Both the position numbers and the translations under genes were made by a program. This document shows positions 51,229 through 59,663 of a DNA stretch of 64,000 nt, in pieces (within the stretch, counting starts at the first letter, position 1; each line of letters opens with the position of its first letter). Below the pieces are notes generated by a model. That model was given only the letters and a program-made list of their open reading frames with translations, was not told where the DNA came from and ran no database searches. The stretch comes from Acidovorax sp. T1 (GTDB taxonomy: Bacteria; Pseudomonadota; Gammaproteobacteria; Burkholderiales; Burkholderiaceae_C). Location of the stretch: assembly GCF_002176815.1 (NCBI RefSeq), contig NZ_CP021648.1, positions 558,001 to 622,000 of the forward strand, given 5' to 3'.

Positions 51229-51301
51229 TAATCTGACAATCACGCCATCTGTAGTGGTGATTGTTTCAGCACAGTCGGCATTTCTGCACAAGGCCCTTCC
51301 C

Positions 51302-52762
51302 ATGCTTACCCGTTCCAGCAGCCACACACTGACCGAACAGTTGGCCGAGCGTTTTGCCGAGCGCATCCGCTCGCGGCTGCTGCCTGCGGGCACACGCCTG
51401 CCGTCGGTGCGCGAATGCGCGCGCCAGCAGGGCGTGAGCCCCTACACCGTGGTGGCGGCCTACGACCAGTTGCAGGCCCAGGGCTTGGTGGAGGCGCGCA
51501 GTCAACGTGGTTTCTTTGTACGCGATTTTGTGCAAAATGGGGCGCAAGCGCAGGAGGGGCAAGCGCAATCAGCTATACAAAATATAGCAAATGTAGCGCT
51601 CAGGACGGCCACGGGCACCGCGCCTTTGCCATCGGGGTCGCGCATCAACGCCACGGCGCTGATCCGGGGCATGTTCCACCAGGCATCCACCCATCCGCAG
51701 CCGGGCGCCGGCGTGTTTCCGTCGGATTGGCTGGAGGCGGGGTTCATGGCGGCAGCGGTGCGCAAGGTGACCGGCAGCCGCGCGCTGCAAGACGGCTCGC
51801 TGCAGTATGGCGACCCCATGGGCGACCCCGGCCTGCGCCAGGTGCTGGCGCGCAAGCTGGCGGGCTTGGGCATTCCCGCGCGGGCCGGTCAGATCATGAC
51901 CACGGTGGGCGCCACGCACGCGCTCGACATCGTCAGCCGCACCCTGCTGCGGCCCGGCGACCCTGTCATGGTGGAGGAGCCCGGCTGGTCGGTGGAGTTT
52001 GCGCGCCTTGATGCCCTGGGCATGCGCATCCTGCCCGTGCCGCGCCACGCCGATGGCCCCGATCTGGCCGTGATGGCGCGCTATTGCGAGGCCCACGCCC
52101 CCAAGTTGTTCGTCAGCGTGAGCGTGTTCCACAACCCCACGGGTTATTGCCTGTCGCCCGGCAGTGCGCACCAGGTGCTGCAGCTGGCACAGCAGCACAA
52201 CTTTCATGTGGTGGAAGACGACACCTACAGCCACATCGCGCCCGAGCACGCCACGCGGCTCACGGTGCTCGACGGCCTGCGGCGCACCATTTACGTGAGC
52301 GGTTTCGCCAAGATCCTGGCGCCCAACTGGCGCGTGGGCTACCTGGCGGCGCCGCCCGATCTGGTGGAGCGCCTGCTTGACACCAAGCTGCTGTCCACCC
52401 TGACGACGCCGTCCATCCTGGAAAAGGCGCTGGCTCTGTGCATCGACCAAGGGCAGTTGCGCCGCCATGCCGCGCGCATGCGCCTGCGCCTGGCCCAGGC
52501 ACGCGCACGCAGCGTGCAGCTGGCGCTGGACGCCGGCTGCAGCTTTGCGGCCGAGCCGGCGGGGCTGTTTGGCTGGGTGGAGACGGGTGTGGACACTGAC
52601 GTGCTGGCCCAGCGCATGCTGGACGAGGGCTACCTGCTGGCGCCCGGGGCGTTGTTCCACGCCAGCCGGCAACCCTGCACGCTGATGCGCATCAACTTCA
52701 CCACCACGCAGGACGCGGCCTTCTGGCGCGTGTTCCAGCGGGTGGTGGCGCAGAGCCGGTAG
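51302..52762 (+). CDS. MocR-type regulator (GntR winged helix fused to aminotransferase)
   Basis: 486 residues from ATG 51302. Winged helix: TLTEQLAERFAERIRSRLLP then AGTRLPSVRECARQQGVSPY (about residues 9-60). Aminotransferase-like domain: VGATHALDIVSRTLLRPGDP, SVFHNPTGYCLS, EDDTYSHIAPEH, and the PLP lysine in VSGFAKILAPNWRVGYL. MocR proteins sense PLP or amino acids and control transport or synthesis genes. Here the target is probably the divergent lysE-eamA pair and itself. The linker (about residues 81-96, AQAQEGQAQSAIQNIA) is coded by a repeat-like sequence. Confidence 0.9.
   Translation: MLTRSSSHTLTEQLAERFAERIRSRLLPAGTRLPSVRECARQQGVSPYTVVAAYDQLQAQGLVEARSQRGFFVRDFVQNGAQAQEGQAQSAIQNIANVALRTATGTAPLPSGSRINATALIRGMFHQASTHPQPGAGVFPSDWLEAGFMAAAVRKVTGSRALQDGSLQYGDPMGDPGLRQVLARKLAGLGIPARAGQIMTTVGATHALDIVSRTLLRPGDPVMVEEPGWSVEFARLDALGMRILPVPRHADGPDLAVMARYCEAHAPKLFVSVSVFHNPTGYCLSPGSAHQVLQLAQQHNFHVVEDDTYSHIAPEHATRLTVLDGLRRTIYVSGFAKILAPNWRVGYLAAPPDLVERLLDTKLLSTLTTPSILEKALALCIDQGQLRRHAARMRLRLAQARARSVQLALDAGCSFAAEPAGLFGWVETGVDTDVLAQRMLDEGYLLAPGALFHASRQPCTLMRINFTTTQDAAFWRVFQRVVAQSR
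51543..51589 (+). repeat. Dispersed repeat, degenerate copy 11, in the linker of the MocR gene
   Basis: GCGCAAGCGCAGGAGGGGCA then AGCGCAATCAGCTATACAAA and ATATAGC keeps the AGCGC…AGCTAT order with a decayed first arm. It is in frame and codes for a Gln/Ala-rich linker. Confidence 0.45.
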
Positions 52763-52797
52763 CCACGGTGCGCTGCACTGCAACGGGCCGCGCAGGT

Positions 52798-54036
52798 TCA
52801 GGCGGCGGCGGGGCGTTCCACTTCCAGATCGGCCAGCACCCGCAATAGCGCGCGGTTGACTTCCTCCAGATCCATTTCATGGGTTTCGCACAGCTTGCGG
52901 ATCACGCTGGCGTCGTCCGACTCCAGTGCGCGGGCCATCTGCAGGCCCGAGGCATAGGGGCCGGTGCCCAGCACGTCGGCGTCATAGATGCGCTCGGACA
53001 GCGGGATGCGGCGCAGGATGGTGCCCAGGGATTCGCCCATGACATCGTCCAGCTGCGACAGCAGCCCGCACAGGTAGATTTCGCGGCGCAGGTCGTTTTC
53101 CACACCGGCATCCAGCAGATGCGTCATGAGCTGCGCCCGCATCACCATGGCCTCGCGCACGGGCCGCAGGTTCAGGTTGGTGCTGGCGTGGGGCAGCTGA
53201 TCGGACAGCCAGCGCTTGATGGAGCCATAGCCCATCATCACCAGCCCCCGGCGCAACGAATCGATGCCCGTGCGCAGGCCCAGCGCCGCCGAGTTGGTGT
53301 AGACCATGAAGCGGTAGGCCAAGAGCGGGTCTTCGCCCAGGATTTCTTCGAAGGTTTCCAGCGACTGCTCGGCGTCAATCGCCTTCATCAGCTTCACGAT
53401 GACTGCGTGCGAGGGCTGTGGCGACTGGTGCCGCTGGCCGTAAAGCACGTCTTCCACCGGCCAGCCGGCCAGGGCTAGGGCGTTTTGCTGATCGAGGCAA
53501 TGCTCCATGAGCGCGCGGCTGGCGATGTTTTCATACATCTGGCCGGCCAGCACTGGGCTTTTGCTGCGGGTTGCGGGGGCCGGGTCACCGGGGCGGGCGG
53601 GGGTGGTTTGCAGTGCGGCCACGGCGTCTTCGGGGCGCAGCGTCAGCAGGCTGTTGTCAAAGCAGCGCGCCACCTCGGGCTCGGGCAGGCGGGCCATGTC
53701 GCCACGCCATACCAGCTTGAGGCCGCGCTGGTGCGCTGCCTTCACGCGGCTGAAGATGGCGGTGTCCGACAGCCAGTCGCCCCGCACCTCGATCCACGGG
53801 GCGCCGCGCGGCGCTTCATCCAGCAGCGTGCACAGAAGCTGGCGCGTTTGCGCAGACAGCAGCAAAGGCGGCGAGCTGGCAGACCACAGCTCTTGCACCG
53901 TGCGCAGCAGGTGGGCGGCATCCACCACCGCGGCGGCCTCGTTCTGGGCGTAAAGCCGGATGCCCGCGAGTTTGCGGGCCCGGTTCCACAAAGGGCGGTA
54001 GCCAAGAATCAGGCTGCCGAGGACGGATTGGACCAT
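52798..54036 (-). CDS. HDOD-domain signalling protein
   Basis: 412 residues from ATG 54036. The N-terminal half resembles a degenerate EAL-like barrel (GYRPLWNRARKLAGIRLYA start) without the acidic residues needed for c-di-GMP hydrolysis. The HDOD domain starts at about residue 205: IVKLMKAIDAEQSLETFEEI, LRRGLVMMGYGSIKRWLSDQ, and CGLLSQLDDVMGESL. HDOD proteins act in signalling linked to motility, biofilm or division. It follows flgL by 75 bases on the same strand, so it may be the last gene of the flagellar operon. Confidence 0.83.
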   Translation of the reverse strand: MVQSVLGSLILGYRPLWNRARKLAGIRLYAQNEAAAVVDAAHLLRTVQELWSASSPPLLLSAQTRQLLCTLLDEAPRGAPWIEVRGDWLSDTAIFSRVKAAHQRGLKLVWRGDMARLPEPEVARCFDNSLLTLRPEDAVAALQTTPARPGDPAPATRSKSPVLAGQMYENIASRALMEHCLDQQNALALAGWPVEDVLYGQRHQSPQPSHAVIVKLMKAIDAEQSLETFEEILGEDPLLAYRFMVYTNSAALGLRTGIDSLRRGLVMMGYGSIKRWLSDQLPHASTNLNLRPVREAMVMRAQLMTHLLDAGVENDLRREIYLCGLLSQLDDVMGESLGTILRRIPLSERIYDADVLGTGPYASGLQMARALESDDASVIRKLCETHEMDLEEVNRALLRVLADLEVERPAAA

Positions 54037-54111
54037 GGGCGGTGAAGCGATAAGACAGCGGGGCCGGATCCTGGCGACGGGGTGGACCCCCATCGCGCGA
54101 GCAGGTCGTCC

Positions 54112-55335
54112 TTAACTGATGAAGTTGAACAGGGACAGCTTCTGAACCTGGGCATAGGACTTGAGGGCAGCCTCGTATCCCACCTGCTGGTTCTGGAAGT
54201 CCGAAATGCCCTGGATCATATCGAGATCCTCGGCGCGCGAGCGGTCGTCTTCGAGCTGCACGGCGCGGGTGTCCAGGTCGCTTTCAATGCGGTCGGCGCG
54301 ATTAAGCAGATCGCCCGCCAGGCCGCGCGACGCCTGCAGCCGGTTCATGGCGGCATCGATTTCGTTCAACCCCCGGGCGATGCCGTGCGTCAGGATGCCC
54401 GCGTTGGTGCTGCCGTCGGGGTTGTGTGCATCGCGGATGGCGCCAATGGCGTTTTCCAGCACGGCGAACACATTCGAGGGCTGGCTGGGTTTCACGTCAA
54501 AGCTGTCGCCAGCAACGGGGGCGCCGGTGAGCTTCAGCGACATGCCGTCGAAAGCGACGGTGGCGGGTGTGGTGTAGGGCTGGCCCGAGAGCACGGTGGC
54601 CGATGTCGTGGTGTTTGTGACATCGTAGGTGGTCACGCCACCCACCACCGAGAACGTGATGCGGTAGTCGTTGCCGGTCAGTGCCGAAGGATTGGTCACC
54701 TGCCCCACATCGGCCCAGACATTGCCCGTGTTGGCGGCGCTGCGCGCCACCTCGAACACCCCATTGCCCGTGGGCACGCTCATCCAGGCGGCATCGCCAT
54801 CGAGCACCTTGGCAATCTGCGTGTTGCCGCTGGCGTGCTGCCCCGGCAGGCCGGCAAAGTTGACCGTGGTGGCCGTGCCGGTAAAGGGCGCCTCGGCGCT
54901 GCCCAGCGCCTGGAACAGGGGCTGGCCGTTGGCGTCCTGGCGGTTGGCGTAGCCCAGGATCTGGTCGCGCAGGCCCACGAGCTGCTGCACGATGGCGTCG
55001 CGCTCGGTCTGGGTGTACGTGCCGTTTCCGGCGCTCACCACCAGTTCGCGAAAGGCCTGCATGGCGTCTCCTGCCTGGCCCAGGGCGGATTCCGCCAGGG
55101 CCATGGTGTTGCGCTGCATGTCCAGCGCGCGCAGGTCGGCTTCGTTGCGCGCCAGCCGTGTCTGGGCGCGCTCGGCCTGCGCGGCGGCCACCGGGTCGTC
55201 GCTGGCGCGCACCACGCGCTTGCCCGAGGTCAGGTTCTCCTGCAGGTTGGACAGCGACGTCTGGCGCTGGCCAATGTTGCGCAGGGCGTTGTCGTACTGG
55301 TTGGCGGTGCTCACCCGGTATAGAGAGTTGCTCAT
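54112..55335 (-). CDS. flgL: Flagellar hook-filament junction protein FlgL
   Basis: 407 residues. The flagellin-like N-terminus MSNSLYRVSTANQYDNALRN and the heptad-rich C-terminus (ESDLDTRAVQLEDDRSRAED) ending in KSYAQVQKLSLFNFIS are typical of FlgL. It joins hook to filament outside the cell and is exported by the flagellar type III system. The central domain is variable. It starts 20 bases after the flgK stop. Confidence 0.95.
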   Translation of the reverse strand: MSNSLYRVSTANQYDNALRNIGQRQTSLSNLQENLTSGKRVVRASDDPVAAAQAERAQTRLARNEADLRALDMQRNTMALAESALGQAGDAMQAFRELVVSAGNGTYTQTERDAIVQQLVGLRDQILGYANRQDANGQPLFQALGSAEAPFTGTATTVNFAGLPGQHASGNTQIAKVLDGDAAWMSVPTGNGVFEVARSAANTGNVWADVGQVTNPSALTGNDYRITFSVVGGVTTYDVTNTTTSATVLSGQPYTTPATVAFDGMSLKLTGAPVAGDSFDVKPSQPSNVFAVLENAIGAIRDAHNPDGSTNAGILTHGIARGLNEIDAAMNRLQASRGLAGDLLNRADRIESDLDTRAVQLEDDRSRAEDLDMIQGISDFQNQQVGYEAALKSYAQVQKLSLFNFIS

Positions 55336-55355
55336 GACGGACTCCGTTCAGACCT

Positions 55356-57338
55356 TCAGCGGCCCAGCCCCTGGATCAGGGTGTCAAAGATATTCTGCGC
55401 GATCTGGATCAACTTGGCCGAGGCCTGGTAGGCCTGCTGGTACTGGATCAGCCGTGCCGCTTCCTCGTCCAGGTTGACGCCCGAGACGGCCGTGCGGTCG
55501 CGCTCCAGATTGGCCGCGATGGAGGAGGACAGCTCGGCCGCAAACTGCGCGCTTTGCGTGCGCGTGCCCACCTGCGCCATGGCGCTGGCAAAGCCATCGG
55601 ACAGCGTGGCGCCGTCGAACATCGGCACGTCGCGCAGGGCCATCAGTGCGCTGGCGTTGCCGGTGTCGCGTTGGTACCAGTCGCCGTATTGGGGATCGGT
55701 GGCGTTGCCTACTGTGACGGTGTCGTTGTCCTTGGGCGAACCGCTGAGCGTGATTTCCCAGCCGTCGATGGAAATTTTTTCGCCGGAAACATAGTTGCCG
55801 GAAACAATGGTTGGGGGCGCACCGGGAAGCGATGCTGAATATGTGGCAGGCGATCCTGCTTGGAAGGTAATCGTTACAGGACTTCCCGTTGCAGGTTGCG
55901 TGATCGGGCCGGTTGCCTTCAGCGAAACCAACTGAAGCGAACCCATATTCGCTGGTCCCATGGCCGCATTGACCGGATTGGCCGCCGCCAAATTCACTGG
56001 CGAGTACTGCACCGCCTTCAGTTCCGCTGCAGAACCCTGCAGTGGGTTGATCATGAACTGGTCGCCAGCGACTGGAGCGTTGGGTGGGGCTGTCGGGACG
56101 ACGCTTAACCCCTGCGTCGAGAAAAAATCTGCCATCGTCGTCGTGTTCGGCGGAGATGGAGTCGAGTCGTCGAAGCTGAAAACCTTGCCGTCCGATTGGC
56201 GTGTGATCGAACCTGTGTCGGCGGTCGTGAAGCTGATGGTGTAGCTCGATGCCTGCAGCGCCGTGGGGTCCGTCACCGTCAACGCCATAGTGGTGGCAGC
56301 TGTCGAGGTGTTGAAGTTGCTGCGCACCGCATTGCCCAGGCTGATCGGCGCGAACAGGTTTTCCCCTGGCTTGCCATCCAGCGTCAGCCCCAGCTTGTTC
56401 TGCGAATTCATGGTTTCGCTGATAGCCACCGCCATGCGCCCCAGCAGATTGCGCCCCTCGGCCAGGTCGTTGTTCTGAAAGCGCAGCAAGCCTGCCACCT
56501 GGCCGCCGCCGAGCATGCTTTCGTTGAGTTCCACCTTGGTGCTGGAGCCCGGCTGCTGGAAGTTCAGCACCTTCTTGCCGCTGCCCGCGCCAAAGTCGGC
56601 CGGGTCGTCGATCGACAGCGTGGCTGCCTTGCTGCCCAGCACCAGCGGCTGGCTGCCGGCCACGAACACGCTCACGGTGCCGTCATCGGCGGCCACTTGC
56701 GAGGTCTGGATGTGCTGGTTGAGCTCGCGGATCAGCTGGTCGCGCTGGTCTAGCAGGTCGTTGGCGGGCTGGCCGTTGCCCTGGGCGCGGGCAATTTGCT
56801 CGTTCACGCCGGCAATGTTCTTGGCCAGGCTGTTGACCGTGAGCATGCTGCCTTTGAGCTGCTCGGCCACGGTGTAGCCGATTTCGTCCAGGCGCTGCGA
56901 GGCATCGCGCATGCGCGCCGCCGTTTCGTCCATGCGCGTCAGGGCCACGCTGCGCGCGGTGAGGTCGGTGGGGGCGCTCACCACATCCGAAAGCGCGTTC
57001 ATCATGTCGTTGATCGAGGCACCGATGCCGCTGGTGCCGCCGCTGAAAACCTCCTGCAGCTGGCGCAGTCGGTCCATGCGCGCCGTGTCGCCTGCATCCA
57101 CCGCAGAGGCCGCCGTGGCCTGGCGCGTGAGCAGTTCGCTGTGGTTGCGCTGGATGGTCTGCACATCCACGCCCTTGCCGATGTAGCCACCCCCGGTGAA
57201 CTGGCCCTGCACGGTCTGCAGCACCACGGTCTGGCGCGAGTAGCCGGGCGTGCTGACGTTGGCAATGTTGTGGCCTGCGGTCTGCAGGGCCACCTGGTTG
57301 GCCTGCAGGGCGCGGGCGCCGACGTTGAGCAGACTCAT
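55356..57338 (-). CDS. flgK: Flagellar hook-filament junction protein FlgK
   Basis: 660 residues. The N-terminus SLLNVGARALQANQVALQTA and GHNIANVSTPGYSRQTVVLQ is conserved, with the C-terminus ARLIQYQQAYQASAKLIQIA. The middle (about residues 330-570) is a large variable domain of lower GC (for example the region 55.8-56.3 kb), which lies outward in the assembled hook. Exported structural protein. Part of the continuous flg operon. Confidence 0.95.
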   Translation of the reverse strand: MSLLNVGARALQANQVALQTAGHNIANVSTPGYSRQTVVLQTVQGQFTGGGYIGKGVDVQTIQRNHSELLTRQATAASAVDAGDTARMDRLRQLQEVFSGGTSGIGASINDMMNALSDVVSAPTDLTARSVALTRMDETAARMRDASQRLDEIGYTVAEQLKGSMLTVNSLAKNIAGVNEQIARAQGNGQPANDLLDQRDQLIRELNQHIQTSQVAADDGTVSVFVAGSQPLVLGSKAATLSIDDPADFGAGSGKKVLNFQQPGSSTKVELNESMLGGGQVAGLLRFQNNDLAEGRNLLGRMAVAISETMNSQNKLGLTLDGKPGENLFAPISLGNAVRSNFNTSTAATTMALTVTDPTALQASSYTISFTTADTGSITRQSDGKVFSFDDSTPSPPNTTTMADFFSTQGLSVVPTAPPNAPVAGDQFMINPLQGSAAELKAVQYSPVNLAAANPVNAAMGPANMGSLQLVSLKATGPITQPATGSPVTITFQAGSPATYSASLPGAPPTIVSGNYVSGEKISIDGWEITLSGSPKDNDTVTVGNATDPQYGDWYQRDTGNASALMALRDVPMFDGATLSDGFASAMAQVGTRTQSAQFAAELSSSIAANLERDRTAVSGVNLDEEAARLIQYQQAYQASAKLIQIAQNIFDTLIQGLGR

Positions 57339-57363
57339 GGCTTACCTCGGTTCTTCTCGTCCA

Positions 57364-58260
57364 TCACGCCTGGGCACGTTGCACGCGCAGCGCACTGTTG
57401 ATGGCTCCGCTGAGCTTTCTGGCGTATTCGGGGTCAGTGGCGTAACCGGCCTTCTGCAGTTCTGCCGCATAGGCCACGGCCGAGCCGGTCCGGGCGGTGG
57501 CCTGGGCTTTTTCGTAGCGCGGGCTGTCGGTGATCAGGCGGGCGTAGTCGCGAAACGAGTCTTCGTACGAGTCGTAGGCGCGGAACCTTGCGGTCACCTT
57601 CTGGGCCTTGCCGTTGATGTATTCGGTGGTGGTGATCTCGGCCACCTTGCCGGTCCAGCCCTTGCCGGCCTTGATGCCGAACAGGTTGAACGAGTTGGAG
57701 CCGTCCTTGTGTTTGATCTCGCTCTTGCCCCAGCCGGTTTCGTGCCCCGCCTGGCCCAGCATGAAGCTGGCCGGAATGCCGCTGTCTTGCGCCACGCGCT
57801 CGGCGGTGGCGCTGAGCGACTGCACGAAGCCGTCGCGCCCCTTGGGCACCGGGCCCGTGGCCACGGGGGCTGCGCCGCGCGAGGTCACGCCGGGCAGGCT
57901 GAGAGTGGACGGCACGGAGATGCTGGTGTCGGCACCGCCCATCTGGCGCGAAAGCTGGCGCGCAATGGCTTCCGACAGCCCGCCGGGCACGCCCGACATG
58001 TTGACCGACAGCTGCTGGTCCAGCAGGTCGGTGCCCAGGTTGCCCTGGGCGCCGTCCATCAGGCCGGATTTCATGGTGGCTTCGCGCATGCTCTTGATCA
58101 GCTCGCGCATGAACAGCGATTCAAACTGTTTGGCGGCTTCCTTGGCGGCCTGGGGGCTGTTTTGCCCGGCCTCGTATTTCAGGGCGTTGAGCGATCGTGC
58201 ATCGGCCGCCAGCGCATTGGAGGCACTGGAGGTTGTGGAAGTGGGCAGGGTCAGGGCCAT
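57364..58260 (-). CDS. flgJ: Flagellar rod-assembly protein and muramidase FlgJ
   Basis: 298 residues with two domains. The N-terminal rod-capping domain includes QFESLFMRELIKSMREATMK and DLLDQQLSVNMSGVPGGLSE. The C-terminal glucosaminidase (about residues 150-298) holds FMLGQAGHETGWGKSEIKHK, with the catalytic Glu, then FNLFGIKAGKGW and YAARLITDSPRY-like repeats. It opens peptidoglycan for the rod in the periplasm. The two-domain form is normal for beta- and gammaproteobacteria. Confidence 0.94.
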   Translation of the reverse strand: MALTLPTSTTSSASNALAADARSLNALKYEAGQNSPQAAKEAAKQFESLFMRELIKSMREATMKSGLMDGAQGNLGTDLLDQQLSVNMSGVPGGLSEAIARQLSRQMGGADTSISVPSTLSLPGVTSRGAAPVATGPVPKGRDGFVQSLSATAERVAQDSGIPASFMLGQAGHETGWGKSEIKHKDGSNSFNLFGIKAGKGWTGKVAEITTTEYINGKAQKVTARFRAYDSYEDSFRDYARLITDSPRYEKAQATARTGSAVAYAAELQKAGYATDPEYARKLSGAINSALRVQRAQA

Positions 58261-58314
58261 GGTCGCTTCACTCCTTGTGCAGGTCCCGCTGGGCGCTGGT
58301 TGGGCAAGCCATGG

Positions 58315-59457
58315 TCAGATCACTTCCAGCTCGGCGTTCAGGGCGCCGGCCGCCTTGATGGCCTGCAAGATGGCCAGCAGGTCCTGCGGCGTCGCGCCCA
58401 GGGAGTTCAGGGCCTTAACCACATCGGCCAGCTGGGGCGAGGCCGGCATCTGGATGATGTTGCCTGCCTCCTTGTTGATGGTGATGTCGCTCTTTTGCGC
58501 CACGACGGTCACGCCCTGCGACAGGGGGTTGGGCTGGCTGATGACGGGCGTGGAACTGATGGTGATCGACAGGTTGCCGTGCGCGATGGCACAGGGGCCC
58601 AGGGTGACCGACTGGTTGAGCACCACCGATCCTGTGCGGGCATTGATGACCACCTTGGCCGCGGGGGTGGAGTCGGGCAGATGCAGTTCTTCCAGCTCTG
58701 CGATGAAGTTCACGCGTTTGCCCGGGTCTTGCGGTGCGGTCACCTGTACCGTGCGCCCGTCCAGGGCCGTGGCCGTGCCCTGGCCTTGGCGGGCATTGAT
58801 GGCTTGCGCCACCTTGCGCGCGGTCTGGAAATCCACGGCATTCAGGCCCAGGGTGATGGTGTCGCCATCGTGCAGCGGCGTAGGCACGGAGCGCTCGACC
58901 TGCGCGCCCTGCGGGATGCGCCCCGCGCTTAGATGGTTGATCTGCACCTTGCTGCCACCGGCCGATGCGCCGGCGCCGCCCACAATCACGTTGCCCTGCG
59001 CCAGCGCGTAAATTTCGCCGTCCGCGCCCCGCAGCGGCGCGGCGATCAGCGTGCCGCCCTTGAGGGACTTGGCGTTGCCGATGGACGAGACGTTGATGTC
59101 GATCAGCTGCCCCGGCTGCGCAAAGGCCGGCAACTGGGCTGTGATGACCACGGTGGCCACGTTCTTGAGTTGCGGCGCGGTGGCGCCCGGTGGCAGGCTG
59201 ATGCCCATCTGCTGCAAATAGTTGGCCATCGCCTGGGCCGTGAACGGCATCTGCGTGGACTGGTCGCCCGTGCCATCGAGCCCCACCACCAGGCCATAGC
59301 CCGAAAGCTGGTTGCTGCGCACGCCCTGCACCGCCGCCACCTCCTTGAGACGCAAGGCATGGGCTGGCGCCGCCAGCCCCGTGGCAAACAGGGCTAGCGC
59401 CAGCCACAGCGCGCGTGTCTGCAGCCATGCAAAGCGAGGGAGGTGCAAGGTCTTCAT
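58315..59457 (-). CDS. flgI: Flagellar P-ring protein FlgI
   Basis: 380 residues from ATG 59457 (MKTLHLP). A signal peptide ends at about residue 34 (LFATGLAAPAHA-LRLKEVAA). Mature FlgI motifs: QLSGYGLVVGLDGTGDQSTQ, NVATVVITAQLPAFAQPGQ, GVTVVAQKSDITINKEAGN and the C-terminus ADVVKALNSLGATPQDLLAI. It forms the ring around the rod in the peptidoglycan. Its upstream neighbour is the unknown secreted protein and a repeat copy rather than flgH directly. Confidence 0.95.
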   Translation of the reverse strand: MKTLHLPRFAWLQTRALWLALALFATGLAAPAHALRLKEVAAVQGVRSNQLSGYGLVVGLDGTGDQSTQMPFTAQAMANYLQQMGISLPPGATAPQLKNVATVVITAQLPAFAQPGQLIDINVSSIGNAKSLKGGTLIAAPLRGADGEIYALAQGNVIVGGAGASAGGSKVQINHLSAGRIPQGAQVERSVPTPLHDGDTITLGLNAVDFQTARKVAQAINARQGQGTATALDGRTVQVTAPQDPGKRVNFIAELEELHLPDSTPAAKVVINARTGSVVLNQSVTLGPCAIAHGNLSITISSTPVISQPNPLSQGVTVVAQKSDITINKEAGNIIQMPASPQLADVVKALNSLGATPQDLLAILQAIKAAGALNAELEVI

Positions 59458-59585
59458 GACACCCATTGTGGCGTGCCATCCGGCGGGCAAAGAGGGGAAA
59501 AGAGCGTGCTTCTGCCGCCTTATTACCGGTGTTCGCCCCCTGGCTTTCCCGTGCTGCAGTATCCGCAAAAATATGATTCAAATAT

Positions 59586-59630
59586 GGCTCTAGCGCTTTT
59601 CTGTAAAGCGCTGATAGCTATCATTTTTGA
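59586..59630 (+). repeat. Dispersed palindromic repeat, copy 12, inside the flg operon
   Basis: GGCTCTAGCGCTTTTCTGTA then AAGCGCTGATAGCTATCATT lies between the unknown gene and flgI. Both arms of the hairpin (AGCGCTTT / AAAGCGCT) are complete. Confidence 0.82.
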
Positions 59631-59663
59631 TTTAGAATGGGCGGGGCGATTTGTTTTGAAGCG

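Noticed and set aside
55800..56300. Lower-GC stretch in flgK as a transferred insert
   Set aside because: It codes for the variable outward domain of FlgK in an unbroken frame; such domains often differ in composition without recent transfer.
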